The notes under the pieces are model-generated. The model had not been told where the DNA came from, searched no databases, and was given only the letters and a program-made list of their open reading frames with translations. A DNA stretch of 64,000 nucleotides, taken from positions 124,001 to 188,000 of the forward strand of contig CACAWX010000001.1 of NCBI GenBank assembly GCA_902536305.1, in the 5' to 3' direction. The stretch comes from an uncultured Pelagibacteraceae bacterium. GTDB lineage: Bacteria > Pseudomonadota > Alphaproteobacteria > Pelagibacterales > Pelagibacteraceae. The position numbers and the translations under genes are program-made. Positions 47,995 to 58,260 of the stretch are shown one piece after another; position 1 is the first letter of the stretch; the number at the start of each line of letters is the position of its first letter.

Positions 47995-49200
47995 TTATGA
48001 ATATATATAGTCTCTTGTACGATGTGCTGATTGAAACTTCTTAACAATTTGTAATTGAAAAACAACAAGATCCCTATATCTAAATGCTGCCGCACAACTT
48101 GCCATGTAATATTCCCACATTTTGACAAATTTTTCGTCAAATAAATCTTTCACTTCGTTTTTTTTATTCATAAATCGCTCTAACCAACTTTCTAAAGTTT
48201 TATCATAATGTCTAATAAGTGTTTCAGTATCACAAACAATAAGGCCTGTTTTTTCTATTGGTGTAATAATTTGACTGAATGAAGGGCAAGTTCCTCCTGG
48301 AAAAATGTATTTATTAATGAATTTATTAGGTGGAGATGGTTTATCTACTACTCCAATGGTATGGAGCAAGAATATACCATCATCTTTAAGAAGCTTATTC
48401 ATTGACTTAAAAAACTTGTTATAAAATTTTTTTCCTACATGCTCAAACATTCCAACAGAAAAAATACGATCATATTTTCCTTTTGCCTCTCTATAGTCAA
48501 TTAGCTCAAATTTAACTTGATTATCTAAGTTTAATTTTTTTGCTTTAAGTTTACAGTATTCAATTTGATTTTTACTTAAAGATATTCCAGTTACCTCACA
48601 TTTTTTTTGTTTAGCTATTTCAAAGGCCATACCCCCCCATCCACATCCAACCTCTAATACTTTTTGTCCTTCCTTAATATCAAGTTTCTTAACAATGTGA
48701 TCAATTTTATTTTGCTGAGCTTCCTCTAAAGTCTTTGTGTCATTTTTCCAATAGGCGCAGGAATACAAACGATGATTTTTATCTAAAAAAATATCGTATA
48801 ACTTTTCACCTTTTTCTCCGCCAATATCATAATGATGTTCGACATTCTTTCTAGACTTCCCAGGTAAATTATAATTTGTAATAGTTCTCCAAACTTGGTA
48901 AATTTTTTTTGTTATTAAGCTTGCTGTGGAAATTTCGCCTCTTCCTAAATTCTTTACTAGATCCATCAGAAAATCTTTTAGTGATCCATTTTCAATAATA
49001 ATTTCATTTCTCATGTAAGCTTCAGGAAATTCAAGCTCAGGATTTAACAACAGTTTCCAATTTAAATTTTCTTTCAACAATTTTAAAGTAATAGGCTTTT
49101 CTTTTTTTGGATCGCCACAAATATATTTTTGTCCTTTGGCATCAATTAAAATAATGCCACCTTCCTTATAAATATTAGTAAATATTCTTGCTAAAATCAT
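47995..49200 (-). CDS. cfa: Cyclopropane-fatty-acyl-phospholipid synthase
   Basis: HHYDIGGEKGEKLYDIFLDKNHRLYSCAYW, VLEVGCGWGGMAFEIAK, GMFEHVGKKFY. Confidence 0.95.
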   Translation of the reverse strand: MILARIFTNIYKEGGIILIDAKGQKYICGDPKKEKPITLKLLKENLNWKLLLNPELEFPEAYMRNEIIIENGSLKDFLMDLVKNLGRGEISTASLITKKIYQVWRTITNYNLPGKSRKNVEHHYDIGGEKGEKLYDIFLDKNHRLYSCAYWKNDTKTLEEAQQNKIDHIVKKLDIKEGQKVLEVGCGWGGMAFEIAKQKKCEVTGISLSKNQIEYCKLKAKKLNLDNQVKFELIDYREAKGKYDRIFSVGMFEHVGKKFYNKFFKSMNKLLKDDGIFLLHTIGVVDKPSPPNKFINKYIFPGGTCPSFSQIITPIEKTGLIVCDTETLIRHYDKTLESWLERFMNKKNEVKDLFDEKFVKMWEYYMASCAAAFRYRDLVVFQLQIVKKFQSAHRTRDYIYS

Positions 49201-49203
49201 AAA

Positions 49204-50088
49204 TCATGCGGCTAAATTTTTTTCTGAAACAAATTCTAATTTTTTTAACTTGTCTATTAATTCTTTTTTCTTTTCCTCTGATAATAAAACTAAAGGCGGC
49301 ATTATATTTTTGAATGTTTCATCTTTAACTGATAAAAAGCTATGAAGTGCAGATATTAAATTATATTGATCAAATGTCTCTCTAACGTTAATTAATTGTT
49401 TGTTCTTAGATTGAGATATTTTATTTTCAAAATCGTCAAACACTTTTCTAGCTAAAGAGTGCGTAACATTCGTCACCGCAGAAATACAGCCTGAACAGCC
49501 AAGCTCTAAACCTTTTAATAGTTTGGACTCTGATCCTGGAAACATCAAAAAGTTCGGTAATTTAAGATTTTCATATAAATTGTAACTTGAATCTTTGCAT
49601 CCAATAATATTTTCTGGATAAGCTTTAACAAGTTTTATTACTGCTTCTTCTGAAAACTTATAACCACTTAATTTTTCAAAATTATATAAAATAATTTTTA
49701 CCTTAGGGATTGCACTAATCAATCTCGAGTAAAAATCAAAAACACCTTCATTAGTATTTCCTTTGTAATAGGCAGGCGGCATTATTAGAAATTCTTTAAA
49801 ATCATACTCCATTGCATATTTAACAATATCAATATTTTCATTTAAAGAATTATTACCTGTTCCTAAAAAAAAATTCTTTTTTAATTTATTGTTCGCAATT
49901 TTAGCAATAAGTTCTTTTTTTTCATTTGTAGAAATTAATTGACTTTGACCTGTTGAACCAAAAAAGAAAATTCCGTGTAAACCGCTTTGAATAGCTTGAC
50001 TTGCATGTGCAATAGTTGCATCTATATTCAAGGTCCTATCAGCATTCAATAGGCTCAAACCAGCTGCGTATACTCCTTTTTTAATCAT
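49204..50088 (-). CDS. Dihydrodipicolinate synthase/N-acetylneuraminate lyase family protein
   Basis: GLHGIFFFGSTGQSQLIS, KIILYNFEKLSGYKFS, IIGCKDSSYNL Schiff-base Lys region. Confidence 0.88.
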   Translation of the reverse strand: MIKKGVYAAGLSLLNADRTLNIDATIAHASQAIQSGLHGIFFFGSTGQSQLISTNEKKELIAKIANNKLKKNFFLGTGNNSLNENIDIVKYAMEYDFKEFLIMPPAYYKGNTNEGVFDFYSRLISAIPKVKIILYNFEKLSGYKFSEEAVIKLVKAYPENIIGCKDSSYNLYENLKLPNFLMFPGSESKLLKGLELGCSGCISAVTNVTHSLARKVFDDFENKISQSKNKQLINVRETFDQYNLISALHSFLSVKDETFKNIMPPLVLLSEEKKKELIDKLKKLEFVSEKNLAA

Positions 50089-50135
50089 AATCTTACCTAA
50101 ATTATTCTGTCTAAGTTATATTAATAAAATTAAAA

Positions 50136-51092
50136 ATGAAAGTTTTAGTAATTCAACCAAAAATTGGTATGGGAGATATGGTAATTTATTTGCCCTATAT
50201 TCACGCTATATCGAAAAAGTATCAAACTCCTGTATCGATTTTAGTAAAAGAAAACTCTCGAGCAAATCAACTGTTAGCTGAAGACAGACATATTGATGAA
50301 ATTATATTATTAGACAGATCCAAAAATAATTCTGGATCTCATGATGGCCTTTCGGGTTTTTTAAAATTAAGTAAAGAAATAAAATTAAAAAATTTCAGTA
50401 AAGTTTTTATCTTCAATAGTTCATTAAGATATCTTTTAATTTCAAAATTGGCAGGCATAAAAAATATATCTCAATATCCATTATTTAGAAAAAAAGATAA
50501 TATCGTAACCTCAGCAAAAATTTTTACTGAACATGAACTAGGTTCAATTGTATCTACACAACCCGAACTAAGGATAAACCAAGAAAGTTTTAATAAAGTT
50601 AATCAAAGTTTTTCTAAGGAATTTAAACATATATGCTTAGGAGTCTCTGCTAGTGGCCCCACCAAAAGATGGAATATTGAAAATTTTATAACTCTTTGTA
50701 AAAAGATAAACGAGAAAATTCCATCAAAATTTTACTTAGCAGCAGGTAATAATGATAAAAACCTAATCGATAAGTTCCTTAATTCTAAAATTAGTAAAAA
50801 CTGTACTTCGTTCCAAGACTTAAAGATAAAAGAAACAATGCCTATTATTAAAAATTGTGATCTCTATATAGGAAATGATACAGGCTGGTTGCATATTTCT
50901 TCAGCGCTAGGAATTAAATGTTTAGCATTATTCATGGATAGTCCAGTGCAAGCGTACGGTAAATATTCTAAAAATATTAATATTATTTTACCAGAAGGTG
51001 AAACTGAAGAGACAACTACACATGATACTTTAGGAGCAGATAAAATTTCATTTGAGAAGGTTTTTGAGAAATCTATAGAACTTTTGAATTAG
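50136..51092 (+). CDS. Glycosyltransferase family 9 (heptosyltransferase-like)
   Basis: IQPKIGMGDMVIYLPYIHAIS, GVSASGPTKRWNIENFI, IGNDTGWLHISSALGIK. Confidence 0.88.
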   Translation: MKVLVIQPKIGMGDMVIYLPYIHAISKKYQTPVSILVKENSRANQLLAEDRHIDEIILLDRSKNNSGSHDGLSGFLKLSKEIKLKNFSKVFIFNSSLRYLLISKLAGIKNISQYPLFRKKDNIVTSAKIFTEHELGSIVSTQPELRINQESFNKVNQSFSKEFKHICLGVSASGPTKRWNIENFITLCKKINEKIPSKFYLAAGNNDKNLIDKFLNSKISKNCTSFQDLKIKETMPIIKNCDLYIGNDTGWLHISSALGIKCLALFMDSPVQAYGKYSKNINIILPEGETEETTTHDTLGADKISFEKVFEKSIELLN

Positions 51093-51598
51093 CTAAAATC
51101 TGTTTTAATTATTTTTTCTTTCGCCTCGTTAACTAACTGGCTGAGTCTTTCTGTTTTTACATCTCTATTCATATCTGGATGTATTTTTTTTTGAAGCTGA
51201 TTAGCTGCTTTAAGTACCTCATCTTTAGAACACCCCCTTTTTAATCCAAGTAACTTATATGCCTCGTCGTTAGTAACACTTGATGATCCTTGAGTTTGAC
51301 CAAACTGACCTTGAGAAAATCGCCCTGAATTTTTTAAAAATTGGATCAATCTCCATAGCTGAAACATTTGAAGAGCAGTTAAACCTTTAATTTTTAGCCC
51401 ACTTAAAATTACGAATAGAAATGGAAGTGAAAAGATATACTTTCCCCCAATTGCTAAAAGAGCAGCGAGTATCAATGAAAAATAAACTGCAATTTTTTTA
51501 ATTGTAGTTGCAATTTTTTTTGAACTAGTGCGTGCAAACCAGTTTAAAAACAAATAAACAATGACAAAAATGATAATTCCTATTAGAAACAAATTCAT
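51089..51598 (-). CDS. Membrane-anchored J-domain protein
   Basis: N-terminal TMs; C-terminal EAYKLLGLKRGCSKDEVLKAANQLQKKIHPDMNRD with HPD. Confidence 0.88.
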   Translation of the reverse strand: MNLFLIGIIIFVIVYLFLNWFARTSSKKIATTIKKIAVYFSLILAALLAIGGKYIFSLPFLFVILSGLKIKGLTALQMFQLWRLIQFLKNSGRFSQGQFGQTQGSSSVTNDEAYKLLGLKRGCSKDEVLKAANQLQKKIHPDMNRDVKTERLSQLVNEAKEKIIKTDFS

Positions 51599-51611
51599 AT
51601 AATTTTCTATT

Positions 51612-53696
51612 ATGAGTATACCAAAACTAAAAAAAATTAAGAGTGAGAAAAAATACCACGACCTAAATTTAATAGATGAATATGCTTGGGTAGACCAGCC
51701 AAATATCCTTGAAGTGTTAAAAGATGCAAATAAGCTTGATCCAGAAGTTAAAAACTACATTAAAGCTAATAATAACATTACTGATCAATATTTTGATGAT
51801 GTAAAGAACTTACAAAAAAATTTATTTAAGGAAATTAAATCTAAAATTAAACTTGATGACACTTCGCTTAAGTTTAAAGATAAGAAATACTATTATTGGG
51901 TAAAAACAGAGGCTAAAGGCAATTACGGAAAAAGAATAAGACAATTAATCGATGGTTCTAAACCTGAGGAAGTTTTTTTTGATGGTGATCTTGAAAAGAA
52001 AAATTATGGATCCGAATATTTTGGTTTAGGTTCAGTAAGCACATCTCACTGTGATGATCTTATGGCTTACTCGTTAGACTTAAAAGGATCTGAATACTAT
52101 ACAATATACCTTAGAGATTTAAGAACTGGAAAAAATAAGCAGGATGTTATCGAAAATACAAGTGGAGGAATAACCTGGTCTTTAGATAGTAAAAGTTTTT
52201 TTTATTCAAAATTAGATAAATTTCATAGACCTAGAAAAATTTATAAACATATTATCGGCCATCCTGTTAAAGAGGACGAACTCATATTCGAAGAAAAAGA
52301 TGATACATTTACTTGCAACATTAGTCTTACCTCAGATGAAAAATTTTTTATTATTTCCACATCTGATCATATCACTACTGAAGAATACTTTTTTCAATCA
52401 AATAATTTAAAAATTAAGCCTGTTTTATTTAAAAAAAGAAAAAAGGATACAAGGTATTCGATAGATTCTTGGAAAGGATATTTTTATATTCATACCAATG
52501 AAGATGCCAGAGACTATAAAGTATTGAGATGTAAGACTGATCAGATCAATAAATTAGAAACTTTTATTCCTGCTAAAAAAGAAACTGTTATTGGTGGCCT
52601 CGATTTTCTTGATAATTATATTTTACGTGGCGAAAAATCTGATGCTATTCCAAAGTTATTTGTAAGAAATATTAAAACAAATAAAGAAGAGGAAATAAAA
52701 ATTTCTGATGAAGCTATTGGAGTACCTGGAGCTTCTCTAATGCAAAAAGATACAAATACAACAAAAATAAGAGTTAGTTGGGAAAGCATGGCAACACCTG
52801 GGAAAATCTTCGAATATGATATTCTTACAAAAGAAAAAAAATTAGTTAAAGAAACAGAAATTCCATCAGGTCATGATCCAAATAAATATGTGGTAGAGCG
52901 GATCAAGGCTAAATCACACGATGGCAGAATGATACCTATAAGTTTAGTAAGATTAAAAAATACAAAGCAAGATGCTAAATCTAAAGTATTACTATACGCG
53001 TATGGTGCCTATAAGCATAGTATTTCACCATCATTTAGTGCCTCAAGATTTTGTTTAATTGATAGAGGTATTACATTTGCCATTGCACATATAAGAGGCG
53101 GGGGAGATCTTGGAGATGCGTGGCATGAGGAGGGTAAAAAGAAATTAAAAAGAAATACTTTTTTAGATTACATTGCTTGCGCTAATCATTTAATTGAACA
53201 AAGATACACTTATAAAGGTGGCATTTGTTTTTACGGTGGCAGCGCTGGAGGTCTGACTGGTGGAGCAGTAGCAAATATGGCTCCAGAATTATTTTTCTCA
53301 ATGTTATTGTTAGTTCCTTTTGTAGATACAATGACAACAATGTTAAATGAGAAATTACCATTAACTCCTGCAGAATGGGAATTGTGGGGCAATCCAATTA
53401 AAGATAAGGATTATTTTGAGTATATTCTTTCTTATGCTCCATACAATAATCTTGGAAAGAAAGATTATCCTTCGATGTTAATTACAACATCTCTATTTGA
53501 TAACCGCGTTCTATATTCAGAGCCAATTAAATATATTGCAAAACTTAGAGATATTAAAACAGATAATAATGCTCAATTACTTAAGTGTAAAATGAAAGCT
53601 GCTGGTCACGGGGGAATGAGTGGGCGAGATAATGCAATTACAGAATTAGCAGAAGAATACTCTTTTATTTTAAAGTCTGCAAAAATTTTAAAATAA
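51612..53696 (+). CDS. ptrB: Oligopeptidase B (prolyl oligopeptidase family)
   Basis: 694 aa; FYGGSAGGLTGGAVANMAPELF, HIRGGGDLGDAWHEEGK, AGHGGMSGR. Confidence 0.94.
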   Translation: MSIPKLKKIKSEKKYHDLNLIDEYAWVDQPNILEVLKDANKLDPEVKNYIKANNNITDQYFDDVKNLQKNLFKEIKSKIKLDDTSLKFKDKKYYYWVKTEAKGNYGKRIRQLIDGSKPEEVFFDGDLEKKNYGSEYFGLGSVSTSHCDDLMAYSLDLKGSEYYTIYLRDLRTGKNKQDVIENTSGGITWSLDSKSFFYSKLDKFHRPRKIYKHIIGHPVKEDELIFEEKDDTFTCNISLTSDEKFFIISTSDHITTEEYFFQSNNLKIKPVLFKKRKKDTRYSIDSWKGYFYIHTNEDARDYKVLRCKTDQINKLETFIPAKKETVIGGLDFLDNYILRGEKSDAIPKLFVRNIKTNKEEEIKISDEAIGVPGASLMQKDTNTTKIRVSWESMATPGKIFEYDILTKEKKLVKETEIPSGHDPNKYVVERIKAKSHDGRMIPISLVRLKNTKQDAKSKVLLYAYGAYKHSISPSFSASRFCLIDRGITFAIAHIRGGGDLGDAWHEEGKKKLKRNTFLDYIACANHLIEQRYTYKGGICFYGGSAGGLTGGAVANMAPELFFSMLLLVPFVDTMTTMLNEKLPLTPAEWELWGNPIKDKDYFEYILSYAPYNNLGKKDYPSMLITTSLFDNRVLYSEPIKYIAKLRDIKTDNNAQLLKCKMKAAGHGGMSGRDNAITELAEEYSFILKSAKILK

Positions 53697-53786
53697 CTAT
53701 CTTGAAAATTTAAAAATAATTATTACATATTCAATGTTGGTTGCCAAATGGGGCTGACAAGTAACCTTGCTAACAAAGGAGGATAT

Positions 53787-54230
53787 ATGACAAGTAAGGA
53801 TCTATCGATCTTTAATTCACTCAGACCTTATAGCATCGGATTTGATGACATGTTTGATCAGTTCGAGTCTATATTGGGAAATGGCAGTCTTGCTATGCAA
53901 AGCAATTATCCGCCATATAACATCCGAAAAGTAGGCAATGATAAGTACGCTATTGAAGTAGCGGTTGCTGGCTTTAACAAAAACGATGTTGAAGTTGAAT
54001 ATGAAGATAATCTTTTAACTGTTAAGACTAAAGACGTTAAAAGATCTGAAGAAAAAGATGGTGATGAAGTTATTCATCGAGGAATCTCACAAAGATCTTT
54101 TGCTAGATCATTTACGATTGCAGATGATGTGAAAGTAAATGGTGCTGAGCTTAAAGATGGTTTGCTTACAATTTCTTGTGAAAAAATCATACCAGAAATG
54201 AAGAAAAAAAAACTTATTGAAATTAAATAA
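53787..54230 (+). CDS. ibpA: Small heat shock protein Hsp20 (IbpA-like)
   Basis: Alpha-crystallin domain (YPPYNIRKVGNDKYAIEVAVAGFNKNDVEVEYEDNLLTVKT...AELKDGLLTISCEKIIPE). Start moved to ATG at 53787, preceded by AAGGAGG at 53776. Confidence 0.94.
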   Translation: MTSKDLSIFNSLRPYSIGFDDMFDQFESILGNGSLAMQSNYPPYNIRKVGNDKYAIEVAVAGFNKNDVEVEYEDNLLTVKTKDVKRSEEKDGDEVIHRGISQRSFARSFTIADDVKVNGAELKDGLLTISCEKIIPEMKKKKLIEIK

Positions 54231-54239
54231 GTTTACCTT

Positions 54240-54266
54240 ACTTGCGGAGTTAAATGCTCCGCAGGT
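54240..54266. terminator. Hairpin between convergent hsp20 and gshB
   Basis: ACTTGCGGAG-TTAAATG-CTCCGCAGGT, 10-bp stem (one G-U); weak T-tract on either side. Confidence 0.55.
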
Positions 54267-54267
54267 A

Positions 54268-55188
54268 TTAAATATTATCAAAAAAATACTTACCTAAATT
54301 AACGCCTGTTAAATCGTAATAAGTCTTCAAACCTGTTGGACTTGTAACATTTATGTCCCCAATAAGTTTTCCTTGAATAAAGTCTATGCCTGCAAAATAA
54401 ATATTTTGTTTTTTTAATTCGATAGCTACGATCTTACTAATCTCCATTTCATTCTGGCTAATCTCTATTTTTTTTGCGGATGCTCCCTTGCTCATATTTG
54501 AAAGTATACTGCCTTTTTTTGGAAGCCTTGAGATAGCTCCTTTTATTTTTCCATTAATTATAAATACTCTTTTATCTCCTTTTGAAATCTGAGGAATAAA
54601 CTTTTGAAACATTAAATGATGATATTTTTTTATAAATTTATTTATTAATGATTTATTAAATTTAGTTATGAGTTTTACGTCATTACCACTGTAACTTTCG
54701 ATTGGCTTCATCACTATTTTTTTATTCCTTTTTAAAAATAATTTAATTTCATTTAAATTTTCACTGATTAAAGTCTTGGGCATAAACTTGGTTAATCTTA
54801 GAGAAAAGAGTTTTTCAGGTACTTCCCTTAAAGCTTTAGGATAATTAATTATTCTAACTTTTTTTGAAATATGCTCCAAAATAAATGTCGTATTAATATA
54901 TTGTTGGTTAAACGGAGGTTCGCTTCGTATTAATATCAATTTTGCTTGCAAAAGATTTAATACTTTTTTATTGAGTACTTTTACTGGTTTCTTTGAATTA
55001 TCTACGAATTTTACTTTGGAGCATAAGGCTGTCACTTTACCGTTGATAAAACTTAGATCTCTAGGTTCATAATAATAGATTTGATAACTTCTTCTTTGAG
55101 CCTCTAAGCCTAAGAAAAAAGAGGTATCGGTTTTAATGTTTATTTTTTTTAAACTAGAACCCTGAATAATTAAAATTTTCTTTTTCAT
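54268..55188 (-). CDS. gshB: Glutathione synthetase
   Basis: IRSEPPFNQQYINTTFILE, IVMKPIESYSGNDV, FAGIDFIQGKLIGDINVTSPTG. Confidence 0.92.
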   Translation of the reverse strand: MKKKILIIQGSSLKKINIKTDTSFFLGLEAQRRSYQIYYYEPRDLSFINGKVTALCSKVKFVDNSKKPVKVLNKKVLNLLQAKLILIRSEPPFNQQYINTTFILEHISKKVRIINYPKALREVPEKLFSLRLTKFMPKTLISENLNEIKLFLKRNKKIVMKPIESYSGNDVKLITKFNKSLINKFIKKYHHLMFQKFIPQISKGDKRVFIINGKIKGAISRLPKKGSILSNMSKGASAKKIEISQNEMEISKIVAIELKKQNIYFAGIDFIQGKLIGDINVTSPTGLKTYYDLTGVNLGKYFFDNI

Positions 55189-56476
55189 TTTTAAAAAAAT
55201 CTAAGTTTTTAGTCTTCTTATATTGATCTAATAAAAGCTGCGCTCTATTCTTTTTATTCTTAATTACATTTTCAACATGTTTTAAATAAACTGTTTCATC
55301 GTTTCCTTTAGAATTAATCTGCTTTCTTTCTACTAAACCTCTTTTAGCAATATCGAAAAATATATTTCCCCACTCATGTAATTTTTTACCTTCAAGTTCT
55401 GTTTCAAGACCTTTTTTAGGAGACTCTAAATATGCATTCATTACATTTTCTTTTTTCCATTTCATTGCGATCTCGAAAGCTTCATCAAGCCCTTTATAAA
55501 ATATACCTGTAAAAAATGCTGGACCATCGCAGAGACATTCCCAATCGCAAGCATCTAAAGATCTTACTTCAATAAATTGTTTTAATCTTACTTCTGTAAA
55601 TATAGTTGCAAGATGAGTTTCAAAATCTTGTAAGCTTGCTTCATCTTTAAGATTTGAATAATTACCTAAAATAAAATCTTTAAAAGGTTGTCCGTTAGGT
55701 TCAATATAATTTTTATCTCTAATTACAAATAAAATAGGATACTCGGTCACGTGATCAAAATATTTTTCAAAGCTTACCTTTTCAAAAGCTATAGGCATTA
55801 TTCCTCCACGAGAAGTGTTTTGCCAAACTTTATTTCTATATGAATAATAACCAACCGGTTGACCTGACTCAAAAGGTGAATTTGAATAAAGAGCTATTGT
55901 TATAGGTGTTAAATAATTACCTAGTCTAAAAATTTTTTCAAAGTTTTCTTCTGAAGTGTAATCGTAATTAATTTGTATGCCGCAAGTTCTATACATCATT
56001 TCTAAACTCTGCTTGCCTCCTTTGGGCATTTCCTTGGTCATAATTTTATATCTACTTTTTGGACTCTGAGGAATATCTGACAAACTATTAAAAGGATCGA
56101 AACCAATTGATACAGTGTTTACATCTAAGCTTTTGCTCGCAATTTCTATTTCTTTTAAAAATTTTGAACTCTCGCTACAAACTTGGTGAATATTTTCTAG
56201 CGGCGCACCAGACAACTCACATTGTAATCCTGGTTCTGTGGTAATTCGCTGTTTGTTTCTTTGCATACCAATAATATTTCCTTTTTCATAAAGAGGTTCC
56301 CAATTATTAACTTTTAAGTTCTCAAAAAGTTTTTTTAAAGTTTTATAAGAAATCCTTTTTTTATTTTGTCCCTCGAACAAAAATCTTTCATGTTCAACAC
56401 CTATCTTAAGATTATTTGAACTTTTTGTTCCTTTTAAAAAATATTCTATGAATTGAGATTTATTTTTTATGTCCAT
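55154..56476 (-). CDS. gshA: Glutamate-cysteine ligase (plant/alphaproteobacterial type)
   Basis: KIGVEHERFLFEGQNKKRISY, ITTEPGLQCELSGAPLENIHQ, MMYRTCGIQINYDY, EVRSLDACDWE. Confidence 0.93.
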   Translation of the reverse strand: MDIKNKSQFIEYFLKGTKSSNNLKIGVEHERFLFEGQNKKRISYKTLKKLFENLKVNNWEPLYEKGNIIGMQRNKQRITTEPGLQCELSGAPLENIHQVCSESSKFLKEIEIASKSLDVNTVSIGFDPFNSLSDIPQSPKSRYKIMTKEMPKGGKQSLEMMYRTCGIQINYDYTSEENFEKIFRLGNYLTPITIALYSNSPFESGQPVGYYSYRNKVWQNTSRGGIMPIAFEKVSFEKYFDHVTEYPILFVIRDKNYIEPNGQPFKDFILGNYSNLKDEASLQDFETHLATIFTEVRLKQFIEVRSLDACDWECLCDGPAFFTGIFYKGLDEAFEIAMKWKKENVMNAYLESPKKGLETELEGKKLHEWGNIFFDIAKRGLVERKQINSKGNDETVYLKHVENVIKNKKNRAQLLLDQYKKTKNLDFFKNEKENFNYSGF

Positions 56477-56479
56477 GCT

Positions 56480-56785
56480 TTAAAAACAGTTTTTACTGCT
56501 AAAGCCTACTACCATATTTCTAGGATTTACCTCAAACTTTCGGACACACTTAATCTTATATTTTTCTGTGACATAAACGTAATTTCTATTTTTAGAATTA
56601 AGAAACTCAACCTTATCCGGTTGCCCATAAAAGCTTTTGAGTTCCGATTCTGATTTGTTTAACCATTTGCTCAACTCTTTTTGCTCTATTATAGTTTTAT
56701 CATCAATCTTTTTGGAGACGGTCTGACATGCATTAATTGCAATAGAGAGTAAAACTAATAAAAAGATTGTTTTAATTTTATTCAT
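56480..56785 (-). CDS. Putative lipoprotein
   Basis: MNKIKTIFLLVLLSIAINACQTVSKK lipobox; 101 aa. Confidence 0.7.
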   Translation of the reverse strand: MNKIKTIFLLVLLSIAINACQTVSKKIDDKTIIEQKELSKWLNKSESELKSFYGQPDKVEFLNSKNRNYVYVTEKYKIKCVRKFEVNPRNMVVGFSSKNCF

Positions 56786-56920
56786 TTTAATTTGTTAGAT
56801 TTTACTATGAAAACTTATAAACAGAAATATTAAGTGTAGGTTGTATAATTTGAAAAACCTTAAATTTATTAAGATTTTAAACAAGATATAGAGTATTTAG
56901 CATTAACAGGAGGTCTTTGA

Positions 56921-58231
56921 ATGTTAAATAAATATTTTGAATATAGAAAACACAAAACAAATTTTAAAACAGAAGTTATCGCTGGTGTAACGACCTTTCT
57001 TACAATGGCTTACATAATGTTTTTAAATCCCTTTATTCTCTCTGGAGAGTTTGCTGGAACAGAAAAAGGTTTTTTTGATTTTGGCGCAGTGTTCACTGCA
57101 ACAATTTTAGCGACCGCTCTGGCATGTTTTATCATGGCTTTCCATGGAAAAACTTGGCCAATAGGTTTAGCGCCTGGAATGGGAATCAACGCGTTCGTTG
57201 CGTATGGTGTCGTTGCAGGAATGGGTTACACTCCTCAAGCAGCTTTAGGTGCTGTTCTTGTTGCAGGTGTAATCTTCTTAGTAATATCATTAACACCAAT
57301 AAGAGCTTGGTTAATCAATTCAATACCAAAAAGTCTTAAGCTTGGAATAGGTGCTGGTATAGGATTATTTTTAGCTATCATTGGTTTAGAAATAATGGGT
57401 GTAGTAGGAGATCATCCAGTAACACTTGTTACTCTTGGTGATATTAAAAATCCTTTAGTGCTTTTAGCCTGTTTAACTTTTGTTTTTATGATCGTGTTAG
57501 AAAAAATGAAAATAAGAGGAAATATTATTATCGGTATTCTTTTATTTAGTATTATCGCTTGGTCGACAGGTTTAGCAAAATTCAATGGTGTAGTAGGATC
57601 AATTCCTCCAATGACTTACCTATTTGAATTTGACCTAAAAGCTGCTTTTACTGCTGGAATGGCATCAATTGTCTTTACTTTATTATTTATAGATTTTTTT
57701 GATACAGCCGGAACATTAACGTCTGTGGCTAATGTTGCGGGTAAAGTTGATAAGAAAGGTAAAGTGCAAGATATTGATAAAGCTATGTTATCTGACAGTG
57801 TGGGTACTGTTGCTGGGGCGATGATGGGCACAACAACTGTCACAAGTTATGTTGAGTCAGGTGCAGGTGTGAAAGCTGGTGGCAGAACGGGAATGACGTC
57901 ATTAGTCATAGGTATTTTATTTTTAGCTTGTTTATTTTTTGCTCCTTTGGCAACAAGTTTACCTAAAGAAATCGATGGAGCAGCTTTATTATATGTTGCA
58001 ATACTATTTGTAAGAAATATTACAGATATTGATTGGAATGATATAGCAGAGTCAGGTCCTGCAGTCCTAGCTATGATAGTTATGCCTCTTACTTACAGTA
58101 TAAGTAATGGTATTGCTCTAGCTTTTATTGCTTACGCTTTAATCAGAATTTTTACTGGTAAGTTTGGACAAACTTCTCCAGCAATTTGGGTTATAGCTGT
58201 ATTTAGTGTTTTAAGCTTTTACGTAGCTTAA
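56921..58231 (+). CDS. NCS2/AzgA-type purine permease
   Basis: TEVIAGVTTFLTMAYIMFLNPFILS, GLAPGMGINAFVAYGVV; strong SD AGGAGG. Confidence 0.92.
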   Translation: MLNKYFEYRKHKTNFKTEVIAGVTTFLTMAYIMFLNPFILSGEFAGTEKGFFDFGAVFTATILATALACFIMAFHGKTWPIGLAPGMGINAFVAYGVVAGMGYTPQAALGAVLVAGVIFLVISLTPIRAWLINSIPKSLKLGIGAGIGLFLAIIGLEIMGVVGDHPVTLVTLGDIKNPLVLLACLTFVFMIVLEKMKIRGNIIIGILLFSIIAWSTGLAKFNGVVGSIPPMTYLFEFDLKAAFTAGMASIVFTLLFIDFFDTAGTLTSVANVAGKVDKKGKVQDIDKAMLSDSVGTVAGAMMGTTTVTSYVESGAGVKAGGRTGMTSLVIGILFLACLFFAPLATSLPKEIDGAALLYVAILFVRNITDIDWNDIAESGPAVLAMIVMPLTYSISNGIALAFIAYALIRIFTGKFGQTSPAIWVIAVFSVLSFYVA

Positions 58232-58237
58232 AGATTT

Positions 58238-58260
58238 AGGGCCAGTATAAGCTGGCCCTT
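58238..58260. terminator. Bidirectional intrinsic terminator
   Basis: GGGCCAG-TATAAG-CTGGCCC followed by T-rich sequence, between convergent genes. Confidence 0.75.

Noticed and set aside
53748-53786. N-terminal extension of hsp20 (MGLTSNLANKGGY)
   Set aside because: The strong SD AAGGAGG lies within it and points to ATG at 53787.
56786-56920. Possible purine riboswitch in the leader of the NCS2/AzgA permease
   Set aside because: No recognisable purine aptamer core or paired loops by eye; only a good SD. An Infernal scan would be decisive.
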